DNA of 64,000 nt from Bacteroidota bacterium (GCA_018267285.1 JAFDYU010000017.1:19948-83947); one strand, 5' to 3'; shown: positions 8,543 to 17,952, counted from the stretch's first letter. Translations and numbers: made by a program. The notes: a model not told the origin generated them from the letters alone.

Positions 8543-10873
8543 TTGAAAGAAATTACAGACCATAATAAAATTATAGTTTCGTCCGCTCAAGATAGCATTG
8601 ACGTTGAAAAACTAAGATCAGTTGTTCAATACAATAAGTGGTGGATTGCTTTGATTTTTGTTTTGTGCAATCTGGCAGCCTACCTCGCCACTCGCTGGAC
8701 CAAAGATATTTTTGAATCGGAATCAGAATTACGGCTGGACATCAAAAGAGATGCAACCGATCTGGGCATTAAAGAGGTGGTTCAAGACGCAAATATCGAC
8801 ATCATATCTGGAGAAATTGAACAGATCCGCTCTAAACTATTTCTTAATAAAATTATTGACTCACTCGATCTTACCGTCAGTTATTTCAGTGAGGGGAATG
8901 TATTGAATAACGAACTATACAAGCAAGCACCTTTCAAAATAAAACTTTTGAAAAGCACTCATGATGCTGAGAACATCCCAATCTTTTTAACCCCCATCAA
9001 CCGCGATCGTTTTAAACTTAAACTAAAAAACAGGCCGGTAGAAGTTGAGGGCGATTTCAATACACCGATAAAATTGTTGGGTACTGAATTTGTCGTGATA
9101 AATCCTGGAGGCCTTACCGAACATGACCCCAACGACTATTATTTCGTTATCAATAGTCGGCAGAACTTAATCAGCTACTTAAGTAGTAATACCACCGTTG
9201 AGCCTCTGAACATCAACGCGAACACCATTAGGATTTCGTTTAAAGATAACAATGCTTCAAAGGCTGTGGACATCGTAAACAAAATTGATTCGGTGTATTT
9301 GATGTACAGCAACTTACAAAAAAATTTAGCCAACAAGCAAAAAATCGACTGGCTTAACCGCGAGCTCGAGCAGTTGGAGAAGCGGATGGAGAGTTTCGAA
9401 AACTATTTTGAAAATTTCACACTCGAAAACAAAACCAGCGATGCGAGCACCGAAATGAAGAACACCATTAAGCTTATCAACCGCTACGATTCTCAACGTT
9501 ATATTCTTAACAAAAGAATTATCGAGTTAACCACACTGATGGATAATTTGCTTTCGAATAAGCGGCAAAATTATTTAACTCAATATTCATTCTTGCCCGA
9601 TTACCTAAACAAACGAATTGATGCGCTCGGGCTGTTAACTCAGGAGCGAGATAAACTGTCGCTCGCGTACAATGAAAACACTCTTGCGTTCACACAAAAA
9701 AATAAAGAAGTGAGCTCGTTGAAAGATCAACTCTTTGGCCAACTAACTTCGCTTAAAGAAGATTGGCTTAAAACGATGTCTGATTTATTAGTTCAAAAAC
9801 AAAAACTGGAAAAAGAATTCCTTTCGATGCCGGACAAGAATACCAAGTTTTCTAAGAACCAACGCTTTTACAATTTGTTTACCGATTTTTATTTGTCGAT
9901 GATGCAATCTAAGGCACAATTTGAAATTGCCCAGGCAGGGAGCACTCCGGATTTTAAAATTTTATCTCCTGCCTCAACCCCCAAGGATCCGGCACGGCAG
10001 CGTAAGTTGGTTATTCATGGAATAGGGATAGCTGCCTCCATTACGCTGGCTTTCTTTTTTATTGGATTTGCATACTTGTTGGATAATAAAATAACCAGCG
10101 TTAAAGAAATCGATCATTCAATTGACTTACCCGTACTCGGAGTTATTCCGGCTTCGCGCAATCCAAGATCTTCGGGGATATTGGTGCAGGAAAATCCAAG
10201 ATCTATGACAAGCGAAGCCATACGTTCGCTTCGAACAAATCTTGATTTTTTCACATCGGGTGGAAACAAAAAAATAATAACCGTTTCTTCTTCCATCTCG
10301 GGCGAGGGGAAATCGTTTTTAGCGGCTAATCTGGGAGGAGTTTTGGCTCTGTCCAACAAAAAGGTGGTATTGCTTGATCTCGATATGCGCAAAGTTACTA
10401 AACCCGATTACGGCAACACAGACAGGCCACACGAGGGGTTGAGTACAATTCTCATCAATAAAAATCATTGGCGCGACTGTGTACAAAACACAAAAATTGA
10501 AAACCTCGATTTTATTTCCGCAGGCCCACAGCCGCCTAATCCTTCCGAGCTCTTGGTAAATGGTGAGTTCACCAAATTAATTGATGAGATACGGGAAGAG
10601 TATGATTTTATATTGATGGACACACCACCTGCGGGTCTGGTTACGGATGCCATTATGGCCATGCGCAAATCAGACCTTTCCATTTTTGTGGTGCGTGCCA
10701 ACTATTCGAAGAAAGAGTTCTTGAGAAACATCAATCGACTTGTAACCGTAAATAAATTAAATAACGTAGCCATAGTGCTCAATGCCTTGCCCCAATCCGA
10801 GAAACTTTATGGTTATGGCTACTACGAAGAATACGGCAAGAAAAAACAGTGGTGGAATTTTTCAAAAAGTTGA
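8543..10873 (+). CDS. Wzc-like polysaccharide co-polymerase / tyrosine autokinase
   Basis: A 776-residue inner-membrane chain-length regulator fused to a BY-kinase. The start is the TTG at 8543: a stop lies in frame at 8522 and no ATG occurs before the first membrane helix. Order: Wzz-type N-terminus with TM1 near residue 35-50, long periplasmic coiled-coil region (about 250-450), TM2 near 492-512, then the cytoplasmic kinase with Walker A in SISGEGKS (about 581-588), Walker A' VVLLDLDMRK and Walker B FILMDTPP (about 688). The C-terminus carries a tyrosine cluster (YGYGYYEEYG), the usual autophosphorylation site. The stop TGA is followed directly, in the same frame, by the GTG of the phosphatase gene. 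Confidence 0.93.
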   Translation: MKEITDHNKIIVSSAQDSIDVEKLRSVVQYNKWWIALIFVLCNLAAYLATRWTKDIFESESELRLDIKRDATDLGIKEVVQDANIDIISGEIEQIRSKLFLNKIIDSLDLTVSYFSEGNVLNNELYKQAPFKIKLLKSTHDAENIPIFLTPINRDRFKLKLKNRPVEVEGDFNTPIKLLGTEFVVINPGGLTEHDPNDYYFVINSRQNLISYLSSNTTVEPLNINANTIRISFKDNNASKAVDIVNKIDSVYLMYSNLQKNLANKQKIDWLNRELEQLEKRMESFENYFENFTLENKTSDASTEMKNTIKLINRYDSQRYILNKRIIELTTLMDNLLSNKRQNYLTQYSFLPDYLNKRIDALGLLTQERDKLSLAYNENTLAFTQKNKEVSSLKDQLFGQLTSLKEDWLKTMSDLLVQKQKLEKEFLSMPDKNTKFSKNQRFYNLFTDFYLSMMQSKAQFEIAQAGSTPDFKILSPASTPKDPARQRKLVIHGIGIAASITLAFFFIGFAYLLDNKITSVKEIDHSIDLPVLGVIPASRNPRSSGILVQENPRSMTSEAIRSLRTNLDFFTSGGNKKIITVSSSISGEGKSFLAANLGGVLALSNKKVVLLDLDMRKVTKPDYGNTDRPHEGLSTILINKNHWRDCVQNTKIENLDFISAGPQPPNPSELLVNGEFTKLIDEIREEYDFILMDTPPAGLVTDAIMAMRKSDLSIFVVRANYSKKEFLRNINRLVTVNKLNNVAIVLNALPQSEKLYGYGYYEEYGKKKQWWNFSKS

Positions 10874-11593
10874 GTGTTTTCATTTTTTTCAAAAAAGAAA
10901 AAACCGGATTTCGTACTTCATACAGACGTGCACTCTCACCTGCTGCCCGGCATTGATGACGGAGTACAGTCGCTTGAAGAAGCTGCCGAGGTTATACTTA
11001 AGTTAATGGATGCGGGCTACAAAAAATTAATTACCACACCTCACATCATTAGCGATTCGTATAAAAACACTCCGGAAATAATATCCGCAAAGCTTCAGGA
11101 ATTAAAAATTTTTCTAAAATCAAAAAATATTGAAATCTCCATTCAGGCGGCCGCAGAGTATTACCTCGATACGTGGCTCATCAATCAAGTAGAGAGTAAT
11201 CAAAAACTACTCACTTTTTCTGATAATTATGTACTTTTTGAAATGAACTATGTTTCAGAACCCTTTCAATTAAATGATTTCATTTTCAAATTGATCACAC
11301 AAGGATACCGCCCCGTTCTTGCGCACCCGGAGCGTTATCAGTTTATGACGATCGCCAAAGCCGAAGACATTCGCCAACGTGGTGTATTGCTGCAACTCAA
11401 TATTTTATCGCTGATCGGTTTTTATTCAAAACCCGTGCAACGATTGGCACAGCAGTTGGTAAACCATGGCCTCATCGATCTCTTGGGCAGCGATTGCCAT
11501 CGTCTTCCGCATGCTTCCGCACTTACCGATGCTTTTGCCGATAAGCATTTTGAAAAAGCAATGAAACTTCCTCTTTACAATAACCTCCTCTGA
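10874..11593 (+). CDS. CpsB/YwqE-type PHP-domain tyrosine-protein phosphatase
   Basis: A 239-residue metal-dependent phosphatase of the PHP fold. The metal site is visible as HTDVHSHLLPGIDDG (H16, H20, H22, D28/D29), with PHIISDSY, RPVLAHPERYQ and LGSDCHR further on. It should remove phosphate from the tyrosine cluster of the preceding Wzc-like kinase and so tune chain length and export. The start is GTG 10874, directly after the TGA of the kinase gene and in the same frame; the next in-frame start codon would already cut the metal-binding motif. The first codons contain long T and A runs (10882-10903). The next gene starts 2 bases after this stop. Confidence 0.92.
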   Translation: MFSFFSKKKKPDFVLHTDVHSHLLPGIDDGVQSLEEAAEVILKLMDAGYKKLITTPHIISDSYKNTPEIISAKLQELKIFLKSKNIEISIQAAAEYYLDTWLINQVESNQKLLTFSDNYVLFEMNYVSEPFQLNDFIFKLITQGYRPVLAHPERYQFMTIAKAEDIRQRGVLLQLNILSLIGFYSKPVQRLAQQLVNHGLIDLLGSDCHRLPHASALTDAFADKHFEKAMKLPLYNNLL

Positions 11594-11595
11594 AT

Positions 11596-12579
11596 ATGAT
11601 TGCCATTACCGGTGCCAATGGGCTTTTGGGGAGTTTCATCTTAAAAAGATTTACAGATGAACAAATGCCGGTTATTGGCCTGAAGCGATCAAGCAGTGAT
11701 CTTTCCTTAATTCAAAAACCAACTGAAATAGAATGGAGAGATGTTGATATTACCGATAGCCTCTCGGTGGATGAAGCGCTCCTCGGAGTTGAAACGGTGA
11801 TACACACAGCCGCTATGGTTTCGTTCGACCCCCGATCAAAAGAAAAGGTTTATCGAACGAATGTGGAAGGAACCCGAAACATTGTCAACGCGTGTTTGTC
11901 GTTGGGGATAAAACGATTGATTTTTATCAGTTCTGTCGCTGCTTTGGGGAGAAAAAAAGGACAAACTCTAATTGATGAAGATACCCAATGGGTAGACAGC
12001 AATTTAAATTCGGATTATGCAAAGTCGAAATACCTGGCAGAACTGGAGGTGTTTCGCGGGCAGGAAGAAGGATTAAATATTTCAATCGTAAATCCGTCTG
12101 TGATTCTTGCCCCTGCCAATGCCGATAAAAGCAGCGCACAAGTTTTTAAATACGTGAACCAAGAACGAAAATTTTATACAGACGGGGATATCAACTACGT
12201 TGATGTTCGAGATGTAGCTGAAATTGTTTTCAGGTTGTACCAAAATAAAATCTCAGGCGAAAAATTTATTGCCAGCGGAGGGCAGGTCGCCTTGAAAGAG
12301 TTAATGGCTCAAATTGCACAACGACTTGGTAAACCATCTCCTTCTATAAAAATAGCCCCACGGTTTCTGCAACTTGCTGCCTGGGCCGAAGAAATACGTT
12401 GCAGGTTCACGGGGGCTGAGGCCGTCATCAGCCGGCAATCGGTGAAAATGCCAAAAGAAAAATTTGTTTATCAGAACGAAAAGTCCATCAATCGTTTGCA
12501 GGTACAATATACACCGCTTTCCAACACGTTAGACTGGTGTTGTGCGCATTACAAAACGGTGTTTAGTACAAACAAATGA
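11596..12579 (+). CDS. NAD(P)-dependent epimerase/dehydratase (extended SDR)
   Basis: A 327-residue Rossmann-fold enzyme with the cofactor motif GANGLLG (residues 6-12), the VIHTAAMV strand, the catalytic serine region FISSVAALG and the YxxxK pair Y141/K145 (YAKSK). The end has a helical substrate domain (KELMAQIAQRLGKPSPSIKIAP). It resembles dihydroflavonol-reductase/sugar-epimerase-type SDRs. As last gene of the polysaccharide cluster it may make or modify a nucleotide sugar, but the subfamily also includes lipid and aldehyde reductases, so the substrate is open. A terminator-like hairpin follows. Confidence 0.85.
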   Translation: MIAITGANGLLGSFILKRFTDEQMPVIGLKRSSSDLSLIQKPTEIEWRDVDITDSLSVDEALLGVETVIHTAAMVSFDPRSKEKVYRTNVEGTRNIVNACLSLGIKRLIFISSVAALGRKKGQTLIDEDTQWVDSNLNSDYAKSKYLAELEVFRGQEEGLNISIVNPSVILAPANADKSSAQVFKYVNQERKFYTDGDINYVDVRDVAEIVFRLYQNKISGEKFIASGGQVALKELMAQIAQRLGKPSPSIKIAPRFLQLAAWAEEIRCRFTGAEAVISRQSVKMPKEKFVYQNEKSINRLQVQYTPLSNTLDWCCAHYKTVFSTNK

Positions 12580-12626
12580 AAATTACAAGATTGACGTTAA
12601 CAATTTTAATGACGATTTTTGCAATG

Positions 12627-12659
12627 AATCCGGGGGCTTTTTACACGCGGATTTTTTTA
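12627..12659 (+). terminator. Terminator-like hairpin at the end of the polysaccharide cluster
   Basis: AATCCG (12627-12632) and CGGATT (12648-12653) form a 6-bp stem with a 15-base loop, followed by a run of T. It separates the SDR gene from the TPR gene. Confidence 0.5.
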
Positions 12660-12685
12660 ATTAATTTAGGCAAACCTTTTGCCCA

Positions 12686-14095
12686 ATGGCTCAAGAATTC
12701 AGGAAACGAGAAGAGGAAGAGTTGATCAAGCGTTACGAAGAAAGTCTCCGAAAAAACGCCCTTGGTTTTTACGACATCGACAGCTATGAGATCATCATCG
12801 ATCACTACATGGCGCAATCGAAATTTAAAAAAGCATTGACTGCCGTAAATTTTGCGATCACTCAATTCCCCTTTTCAACAGAACTGCTTACCGTTAAAGC
12901 GCAAGTGCTTTCTCACCTTAAACAATACGATGAAGCATTGGCGCTTCTCGACACCGCCAAAAATCTTCACCCGAATGACCTCGAAATTTATTTATCGATC
13001 GGATCGGTACAGTCGTTACGGGGCAAACATGAAGAAGCCATTGCTACCTACGAGCAGGCACTGAGTTTTGCCAATGAAGAAGAACATGATGAATTGTATT
13101 ACAACATTGGCCTCGCCTACCAAAGTCTGGAAGATTACGAAAAAGCTATTGCTTCCTACAAAAAATCGATCGAAATAAATATTACGCACGAAGGTTCTTT
13201 GTACGAGCTCGCTTTTTGTCTTGACATTGTAGGCCAACTTGAAAGCAGTTTGGCTTATTACAAAAAATTTATTGATGAAGATCCCTACTCGGCTGCTGCC
13301 TGGTATAATTTAGGAATTGTATGCAATAAGCTCGAGAAGTTTGAAGAAGCCATAGAAGCTTACGAGTTTGCGTTAGCTATTGATGAAAACTTTGCATCGG
13401 CCCGGTTCAATATGGGCAACTCGCTCATGAACCTGGAGATGTACGCAAAGGCGTTAGAAGAATTTAAAAAGACTATAGAAATTGAAGGGCCGAGCCCTGA
13501 AGTATATTGTTGCATAGGTGCTGCTTATGAAAATTTAGAACAGTATGATTTGGGTTTGAAGTTCTACCAGAAATCTACCAAGCTTGATCCGCTTTATGAC
13601 GAAGCCCTGTTTGGCGCTGGCTCTTGCCTCGAAAAACTGGAAAAGTGGTATCAAGCTCTTCATTTTTTTAACAAAGCCATTAAAGTAAGTAACGACAATT
13701 CAGACTACTGGAAAGCCGCTGCACATGCCGAGTATAAGATCGGCAATATTATTTCAAGCATCAGCGCCTACGAAGAAGCTAGCCTACTTGGCCCAAGCGA
13801 TAAAGAAATATGGCTCAACTGGTCGTTCATCTATTACGAACAGGGCGAACACGAAAAAGCAGTAGAAATTCTATTGCAAGGAATGGAAGTAATTCCGCAC
13901 GAAGCCGATTTCTTTTTCCGGATGACTGCCTATTTAATCGAAGCCGGAAAATTTAAGGAAGCAATTAACTATCTGGAAAACGGATTGATCTTAAACTTTG
14001 AAGGACACACCGTGTTATTCGATTTCTTCCCCAAACTCGAAACCCAAAAAGCTCTTTTTAAAATCATCGAACAATATCGAAAAGAAAATCCCTGA
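12686..14095 (+). CDS. Tetratricopeptide-repeat protein
   Basis: A 469-residue cytoplasmic protein without signal peptide or membrane helices. From about residue 35 to the end it consists of tandem 34-residue TPR helical pairs (for example AWYNLGIVCNKLEKFEEAIE and YYNIGLAYQSLEDYEKAIAS), about eleven or twelve repeats, so it is a protein-binding scaffold. It belongs to a family common in Bacteroidota with no assigned role that I know. The start is ATG 12686, with a short palindrome (12669-12683) just before it. Its TGA overlaps the ATG of the next gene by one base, so it is translated together with the ComA-like enzyme. Confidence 0.88.
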   Translation: MAQEFRKREEEELIKRYEESLRKNALGFYDIDSYEIIIDHYMAQSKFKKALTAVNFAITQFPFSTELLTVKAQVLSHLKQYDEALALLDTAKNLHPNDLEIYLSIGSVQSLRGKHEEAIATYEQALSFANEEEHDELYYNIGLAYQSLEDYEKAIASYKKSIEINITHEGSLYELAFCLDIVGQLESSLAYYKKFIDEDPYSAAAWYNLGIVCNKLEKFEEAIEAYEFALAIDENFASARFNMGNSLMNLEMYAKALEEFKKTIEIEGPSPEVYCCIGAAYENLEQYDLGLKFYQKSTKLDPLYDEALFGAGSCLEKLEKWYQALHFFNKAIKVSNDNSDYWKAAAHAEYKIGNIISSISAYEEASLLGPSDKEIWLNWSFIYYEQGEHEKAVEILLQGMEVIPHEADFFFRMTAYLIEAGKFKEAINYLENGLILNFEGHTVLFDFFPKLETQKALFKIIEQYRKENP

Positions 14096-14898
14096 TGAAC
14101 TTTACACTAAAAAATTTACCGGAGCGAACTTTAAAACCTCGCCAAACCGGCTTTACTATGGCTATGGACAAAGGCCTAAGTGTGCGCGAAGCCGAAGATT
14201 TTGTAAGTATCGCAGCACCTTACGTTGACATTGTGAAACTGGGCTGGGCAACTTCGTACGTAACTCCAAACCTCAAAGAAAAAATTAAAGTATACCACGA
14301 TGCGGGTATTCCTTGCTATTTTGGTGGCACGCTCTTCGAGGCATTTATCATTCGCGATCAATTCGATGATTACCGCAAAGTGCTCGACAAATACAACCTG
14401 TCGTATGCCGAAGTTTCAGACGGTTCCATCGATCTCGACCACGATAAAAAATTAGAGTATATCAGTAAGCTCTCAAAACAGGTTACAATCCTCAGCGAAG
14501 TGGGCTCCAAAGATGCCGACAAAATTATCCCTCCGTACAAGTGGATTGAACTCATGCAAAAAGAACTTGATGCAGGCGCCTGGAAAGTTATAGGTGAAGC
14601 CCGTGAAGGTGGAAATGTGGGTCTGTTTCGTTCAACCGGTGAAGTGCGCTCAGGTTTGGTGCAGGAAATCCTGACTAAAATTCCGTTTGAGAAAATAATT
14701 TGGGAAGCCCCGCAGAAAGCTCAGCAAGTGTGGTTTATTCAATTGCTCGGTGCTAACGTAAATCTCGGCAACATTGCGCCCAATGAAGTTATCCCCTTGG
14801 AAACAATACGGCTGGGGCTGCGTGGCGATACGTTTTTACATTTCCTTGGGCTGGAGCGTAAAAAAGACAATACAGCACCTCCGTTTCATGCCGATTGA
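14095..14898 (+). CDS. Phosphosulfolactate synthase (ComA family)
   Basis: A 267-residue TIM-barrel enzyme. Recognised by DKGLSVREAEDF, VDIVKLGWATSYV, YFGGTLFEAFIIRDQFDDY, SYAEVSDGSID, EVGSKD and WKVIGEAREGGNVGLF, the conserved strands of the family that adds sulfite to phosphoenolpyruvate to give (2R)-phospho-3-sulfolactate, the first step of coenzyme M synthesis in methanogens. No ComB or ComC homologue is adjacent. In Bacteroidota sulfonate chemistry could feed sulfonolipids or sulfolactate, but this role is inference. It is translationally coupled (one-base overlap) to the TPR gene. Confidence 0.85.
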   Translation: MNFTLKNLPERTLKPRQTGFTMAMDKGLSVREAEDFVSIAAPYVDIVKLGWATSYVTPNLKEKIKVYHDAGIPCYFGGTLFEAFIIRDQFDDYRKVLDKYNLSYAEVSDGSIDLDHDKKLEYISKLSKQVTILSEVGSKDADKIIPPYKWIELMQKELDAGAWKVIGEAREGGNVGLFRSTGEVRSGLVQEILTKIPFEKIIWEAPQKAQQVWFIQLLGANVNLGNIAPNEVIPLETIRLGLRGDTFLHFLGLERKKDNTAPPFHAD

Positions 14899-14993
14899 CC
14901 CAAAAGTAATTGGTTAACTTGCTGTTAATTAGAGTTTTGTAAAATACCCAAGCGAAAATATTACGTGATTCTATTTTATTTTCGTTGAGCATT

Positions 14994-15001
14994 TAGCTTT
15001 G
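14994..15001 (+). promoter_or_regulatory. TAnnTTTG promoter element upstream of aroE
   Basis: TAGCTTTG matches the Bacteroidota -7 consensus exactly. Transcription would start near 15008, giving a leader of about 65 bases. No clear -33 TTTG was seen at the expected distance. Confidence 0.55.
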
Positions 15002-15074
15002 TACCCTTTCGCCCTAATTTTTTTTGACGAAACCGTAACATTTTTTTAACTATTCTTCACCAACACCTTTTAAA

Positions 15075-15818
15075 ATGGAAAAGAAATTTGGCTTGATCGG
15101 TTCTACTATTAGTCACTCCTTTTCAAAATCTTATTTTGATGAAAAATTTTTCCGCGAAGGACTCCGCGATTATCATTATGACCTCTACCCGCTCGGCAAT
15201 GTTAACGACCTAAAAAACCTGCTTTCTGAAAACCCCGATCTCTGCGGACTTAACGTAACGATTCCTTACAAAGAACAAGTGATAAAATTTTTAACAGATA
15301 TTGATGCCGAGGCGAAGAAAATTGGAGCTGTAAACGTCATCCAAATTAAAGATGGGCTGCTCAAAGGCTTCAACACCGACAGCGATGCTTTTTATGAAAC
15401 GGTAGTAAAGTGGTTTCCTAAAACGGATCAGTCAAAAGCATTGATACTTGGCACCGGTGGATCCTCCAAAGCGGTACAGCAAGCGTTGAGAAAACTGGCC
15501 ATTCCTTTTGAAATTGTTTCGCGCGATAAAGAAAAAGCCAACCACACGTACGAGAGTTTACAGAAAAACAAAAAAATAATTGCCGAAGCGAAGCTCATCA
15601 TCAACACAACACCGCTGGGCATGGTGCCCGATACCAACCATTGCCCTGCTATTGATTACGACTTAATCACATCACAGCATTACGTTTACGACCTTATCTA
15701 CAATCCGGCCAGAACACTTTTCATTCAACGGGCAGAGATGCGCGGAGCTACAATAAAGAATGGGTTAGAAATGTTACAGATTCAAGCGGAGAAAGCCTGG
15801 GCTATCTGGAATAATTAG
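15075..15818 (+). CDS. aroE: Shikimate dehydrogenase
   Basis: A 247-residue enzyme that reduces 3-dehydroshikimate to shikimate with NADPH in the shikimate pathway. The N-terminal substrate domain starts FGLIGSTISHSFSKSYF with the conserved S-x-S pair and contains GLNVTIPYKE with the catalytic lysine, and IGAVNVI. The NADP domain has LGTGGSSKAVQQAL (about 124-137), then INTTPLGM and DLIYNPARTLF. The end NGLEMLQIQAEKAWAIW is typical. At 247 residues it is slightly shorter than the E. coli enzyme but normal for Bacteroidota. aroB and aroA lie elsewhere in this window (34469, 35725). Confidence 0.96.
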   Translation: MEKKFGLIGSTISHSFSKSYFDEKFFREGLRDYHYDLYPLGNVNDLKNLLSENPDLCGLNVTIPYKEQVIKFLTDIDAEAKKIGAVNVIQIKDGLLKGFNTDSDAFYETVVKWFPKTDQSKALILGTGGSSKAVQQALRKLAIPFEIVSRDKEKANHTYESLQKNKKIIAEAKLIINTTPLGMVPDTNHCPAIDYDLITSQHYVYDLIYNPARTLFIQRAEMRGATIKNGLEMLQIQAEKAWAIWNN

Positions 15819-15868
15819 AAAGCCATCTCAAAAACAGCTACCACATTTTTCATTGTTAGGAAATCATT

Positions 15869-15892
15869 TTAACAGTTACGATTAACTGTTAA
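15869..15892. promoter_or_regulatory. Perfect palindrome just upstream of uvrB, possible operator
   Basis: Arms TTAACAGTT (15869-15877) and AACTGTTAA (15884-15892) are exact inverse complements, 9 bp each with a 6-base spacer, ending 9 bases before the uvrB ATG. No T run follows, so it is not a terminator; an operator or leader hairpin is more likely. Confidence 0.5.
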
Positions 15893-15901
15893 CTTTCCAA
15901 A

Positions 15902-17926
15902 ATGGATTTTAAACTTACGAGTGAATATACACCCACGGGCGACCAACCGGGAGCAATCAAACAATTGGTAAAAGGAATTGAGGAAGGAGAACAACATCAA
16001 ACTTTATTAGGTGTAACCGGGTCCGGCAAAACGTTTACGATAGCCAACGTTATTGCCCAAATCAACCGGCCAACCCTTGTGCTCAGCCACAACAAAACAT
16101 TGGCCGCACAATTATACGGTGAGTTCAAACAGTTTTTCCCCGACAACGCAGTAGAGTATTTTATTTCGTATTACGATTATTATCAACCCGAAGCATTTAT
16201 TCCATCTTCCAATCTCTACATTGAAAAAGATTTATCAATTAATGAAGAGATAGAAAAGCTCAGGCTTAGTGCAACTGCTTCATTACTCACCGGGAGACGC
16301 GATGTAATTGTGGTTGCCTCGGTAAGCTGCATTTATGGTATTGGAAACCCGGAAGAATTCGGCAAGAACAGAATTGAGCTGAGTGTGGGGCAACGAGTTC
16401 CCCGCAACCAACTTCTTTTTGCGCTGGTTGATATTTTGTACAGCAGAACCGAAGCTGAATTTAAGCGGGGCAACTTCAGGGTGAAAGGAGACACCGTAGA
16501 TATTTTTTTGGCGTATGCCGATTATGCAATACGCTTTTATTTTTTTGGCGATGAAATTGAAGCCATTCAGTCGATTGAGCCGGCTTCGGGCAAAAAAATA
16601 TCCGATGAAAAAAGAGTTACGATCTTCCCGGCCAATCTTTTTGTTACGGGAAAAGAGTTGCTGAATCTTGCCATTCGCGAAATACAAGATGACCTTGTTC
16701 TTCAGGTACAAATGTACGAGCAGGAGCGAAAAAATTTGGAGGCAAAACGAATTAAAGAACGTACGGAGTTTGACCTGGAGATGATGCGCGAGCTCGGCTA
16801 TTGCAGCGGCATCGAAAACTATTCGCGTTACTTTGACAGGCGGAAAGCGGGCGGACGCCCCTTTTGTTTGTTGGATTATTTCCCCAGAGATTTTCTGATG
16901 GTGATTGACGAGAGTCACGCTACCCTTCCACAAGTCCGAGCGATGTGGGGGGGCGACCGATCGCGCAAAGTAAACCTCGTTGACTATGGCTTTCGTTTGC
17001 CCTCGGCTATGGACAACCGCCCGCTTACTTTTAATGAATTTGAAACGATGCTCAGCCAGGTGGTTTATGTTAGTGCTACACCTTCGGAATACGAGCTCCG
17101 GAAATCGGAAGGGGTTGTTGTAGAACAGTTGATACGCCCCACCGGCCTGCTCGACCCGGAGATAGACGTGCGGCCTAGTAAAAATCAGATCGATGATTTA
17201 CTCGAAGAAATTGATGAGCGTGTAAAAAAGAAAGAACGCGTGTTGGTTACCACGCTCACCAAACGGATGGCCGAAGAACTCACAAAATTTTTAGAACGTG
17301 CAGCTGTTAAATGCCGATACCTACACAGCGAAGTAGATACTTTGGACCGGGTGGAGATTTTGCGCGAACTGCGGCTGGGCGTGTTCGATGTATTGGTTGG
17401 TGTAAATCTTTTGCGCGAAGGGCTGGACCTACCGGAGGTGTCGTTGGTGGCAATAATGGACGCAGACCGGGAAGGTTTCTTGCGCAATGTCCGATCGCTC
17501 GTGCAAACCATCGGCCGGGCAGCCCGAAACGAAAACGGCCGGGTGATAATGTATGCCGATAAAATAACCGACTCCATGCGGGTGGCTATTGATGAAACCA
17601 ACCGGAGGAGGAAAATCCAGATGGATTACAACTTGGCTAATGGTATAACTCCAAAAACAGTTTTAAAATCGAAGGAAGCCATTCTTGGCCAGACTAAAGT
17701 TGCCGATTCAAAACGATCCATCAAGAAATACTATGTAGAGAACGAAGAAACATCGCTCGCGGCAGATCCGGTAGTAGCTTATCTTTCTAAAGACGAATTA
17801 CTTAAAATGGCCGATCGCACAAAAAAACAAATGGAAAAAGCAGCCAAAGATTTAGAGTTTATAGAAGCTGCACGCTTGCGCGATGAATACCTGTCGTTGC
17901 AAAAGTTATTGGAGAAAAGAAATTAA
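15902..17926 (+). CDS. uvrB: Excinuclease ABC subunit B
   Basis: A 674-residue damage-verifying helicase of nucleotide excision repair. It has Walker A GVTGSGKT (about 38-45), the damage-probing beta-hairpin [12 protein letters not shown] (about 89-100), the DESH box in VIDESHAT (about 335), helicase motifs V and VI ([17 protein letters not shown] and [12 protein letters not shown]), and a C-terminal UVR domain ([11 protein letters not shown]) that binds UvrC. Length is standard. uvrB is a classical DNA-damage-induced gene; the palindrome 10 bases upstream could be the site of such control. The next gene starts 26 bases downstream and may be cotranscribed. Confidence 0.98.
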   Translation: MDFKLTSEYTPTGDQPGAIKQLVKGIEEGEQHQTLLGVTGSGKTFTIANVIAQINRPTLVLSHNKTLAAQLYGEFKQFFPDNAVEYFISYYDYYQPEAFIPSSNLYIEKDLSINEEIEKLRLSATASLLTGRRDVIVVASVSCIYGIGNPEEFGKNRIELSVGQRVPRNQLLFALVDILYSRTEAEFKRGNFRVKGDTVDIFLAYADYAIRFYFFGDEIEAIQSIEPASGKKISDEKRVTIFPANLFVTGKELLNLAIREIQDDLVLQVQMYEQERKNLEAKRIKERTEFDLEMMRELGYCSGIENYSRYFDRRKAGGRPFCLLDYFPRDFLMVIDESHATLPQVRAMWGGDRSRKVNLVDYGFRLPSAMDNRPLTFNEFETMLSQVVYVSATPSEYELRKSEGVVVEQLIRPTGLLDPEIDVRPSKNQIDDLLEEIDERVKKKERVLVTTLTKRMAEELTKFLERAAVKCRYLHSEVDTLDRVEILRELRLGVFDVLVGVNLLREGLDLPEVSLVAIMDADREGFLRNVRSLVQTIGRAARNENGRVIMYADKITDSMRVAIDETNRRRKIQMDYNLANGITPKTVLKSKEAILGQTKVADSKRSIKKYYVENEETSLAADPVVAYLSKDELLKMADRTKKQMEKAAKDLEFIEAARLRDEYLSLQKLLEKRN

Positions 17927-17952
17927 ATCGTTAAAGTTAAAAAATACTAAGC

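Noticed and set aside
10871-10873. TGA between the Wzc-like kinase and the phosphatase as a selenocysteine codon
   Set aside because: Neither protein family uses a cysteine or selenocysteine there and I see no selenocysteine insertion structure; a normal stop is simpler.
14899-15074. A tRNA or small structured RNA in the gap before aroE
   Set aside because: No cloverleaf or conserved RNA motif could be found; the gap holds an A/T-rich stretch with a promoter element.
15869-15892. E. coli-type LexA box upstream of uvrB
   Set aside because: The half-sites are in the opposite order (ACAG...CTGT); it is reported only as an unassigned palindrome.
16283-16933. A 216-codon open frame opposite uvrB
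   Set aside because: uvrB is certain in this region; the reverse product shows no domain and no start signal.
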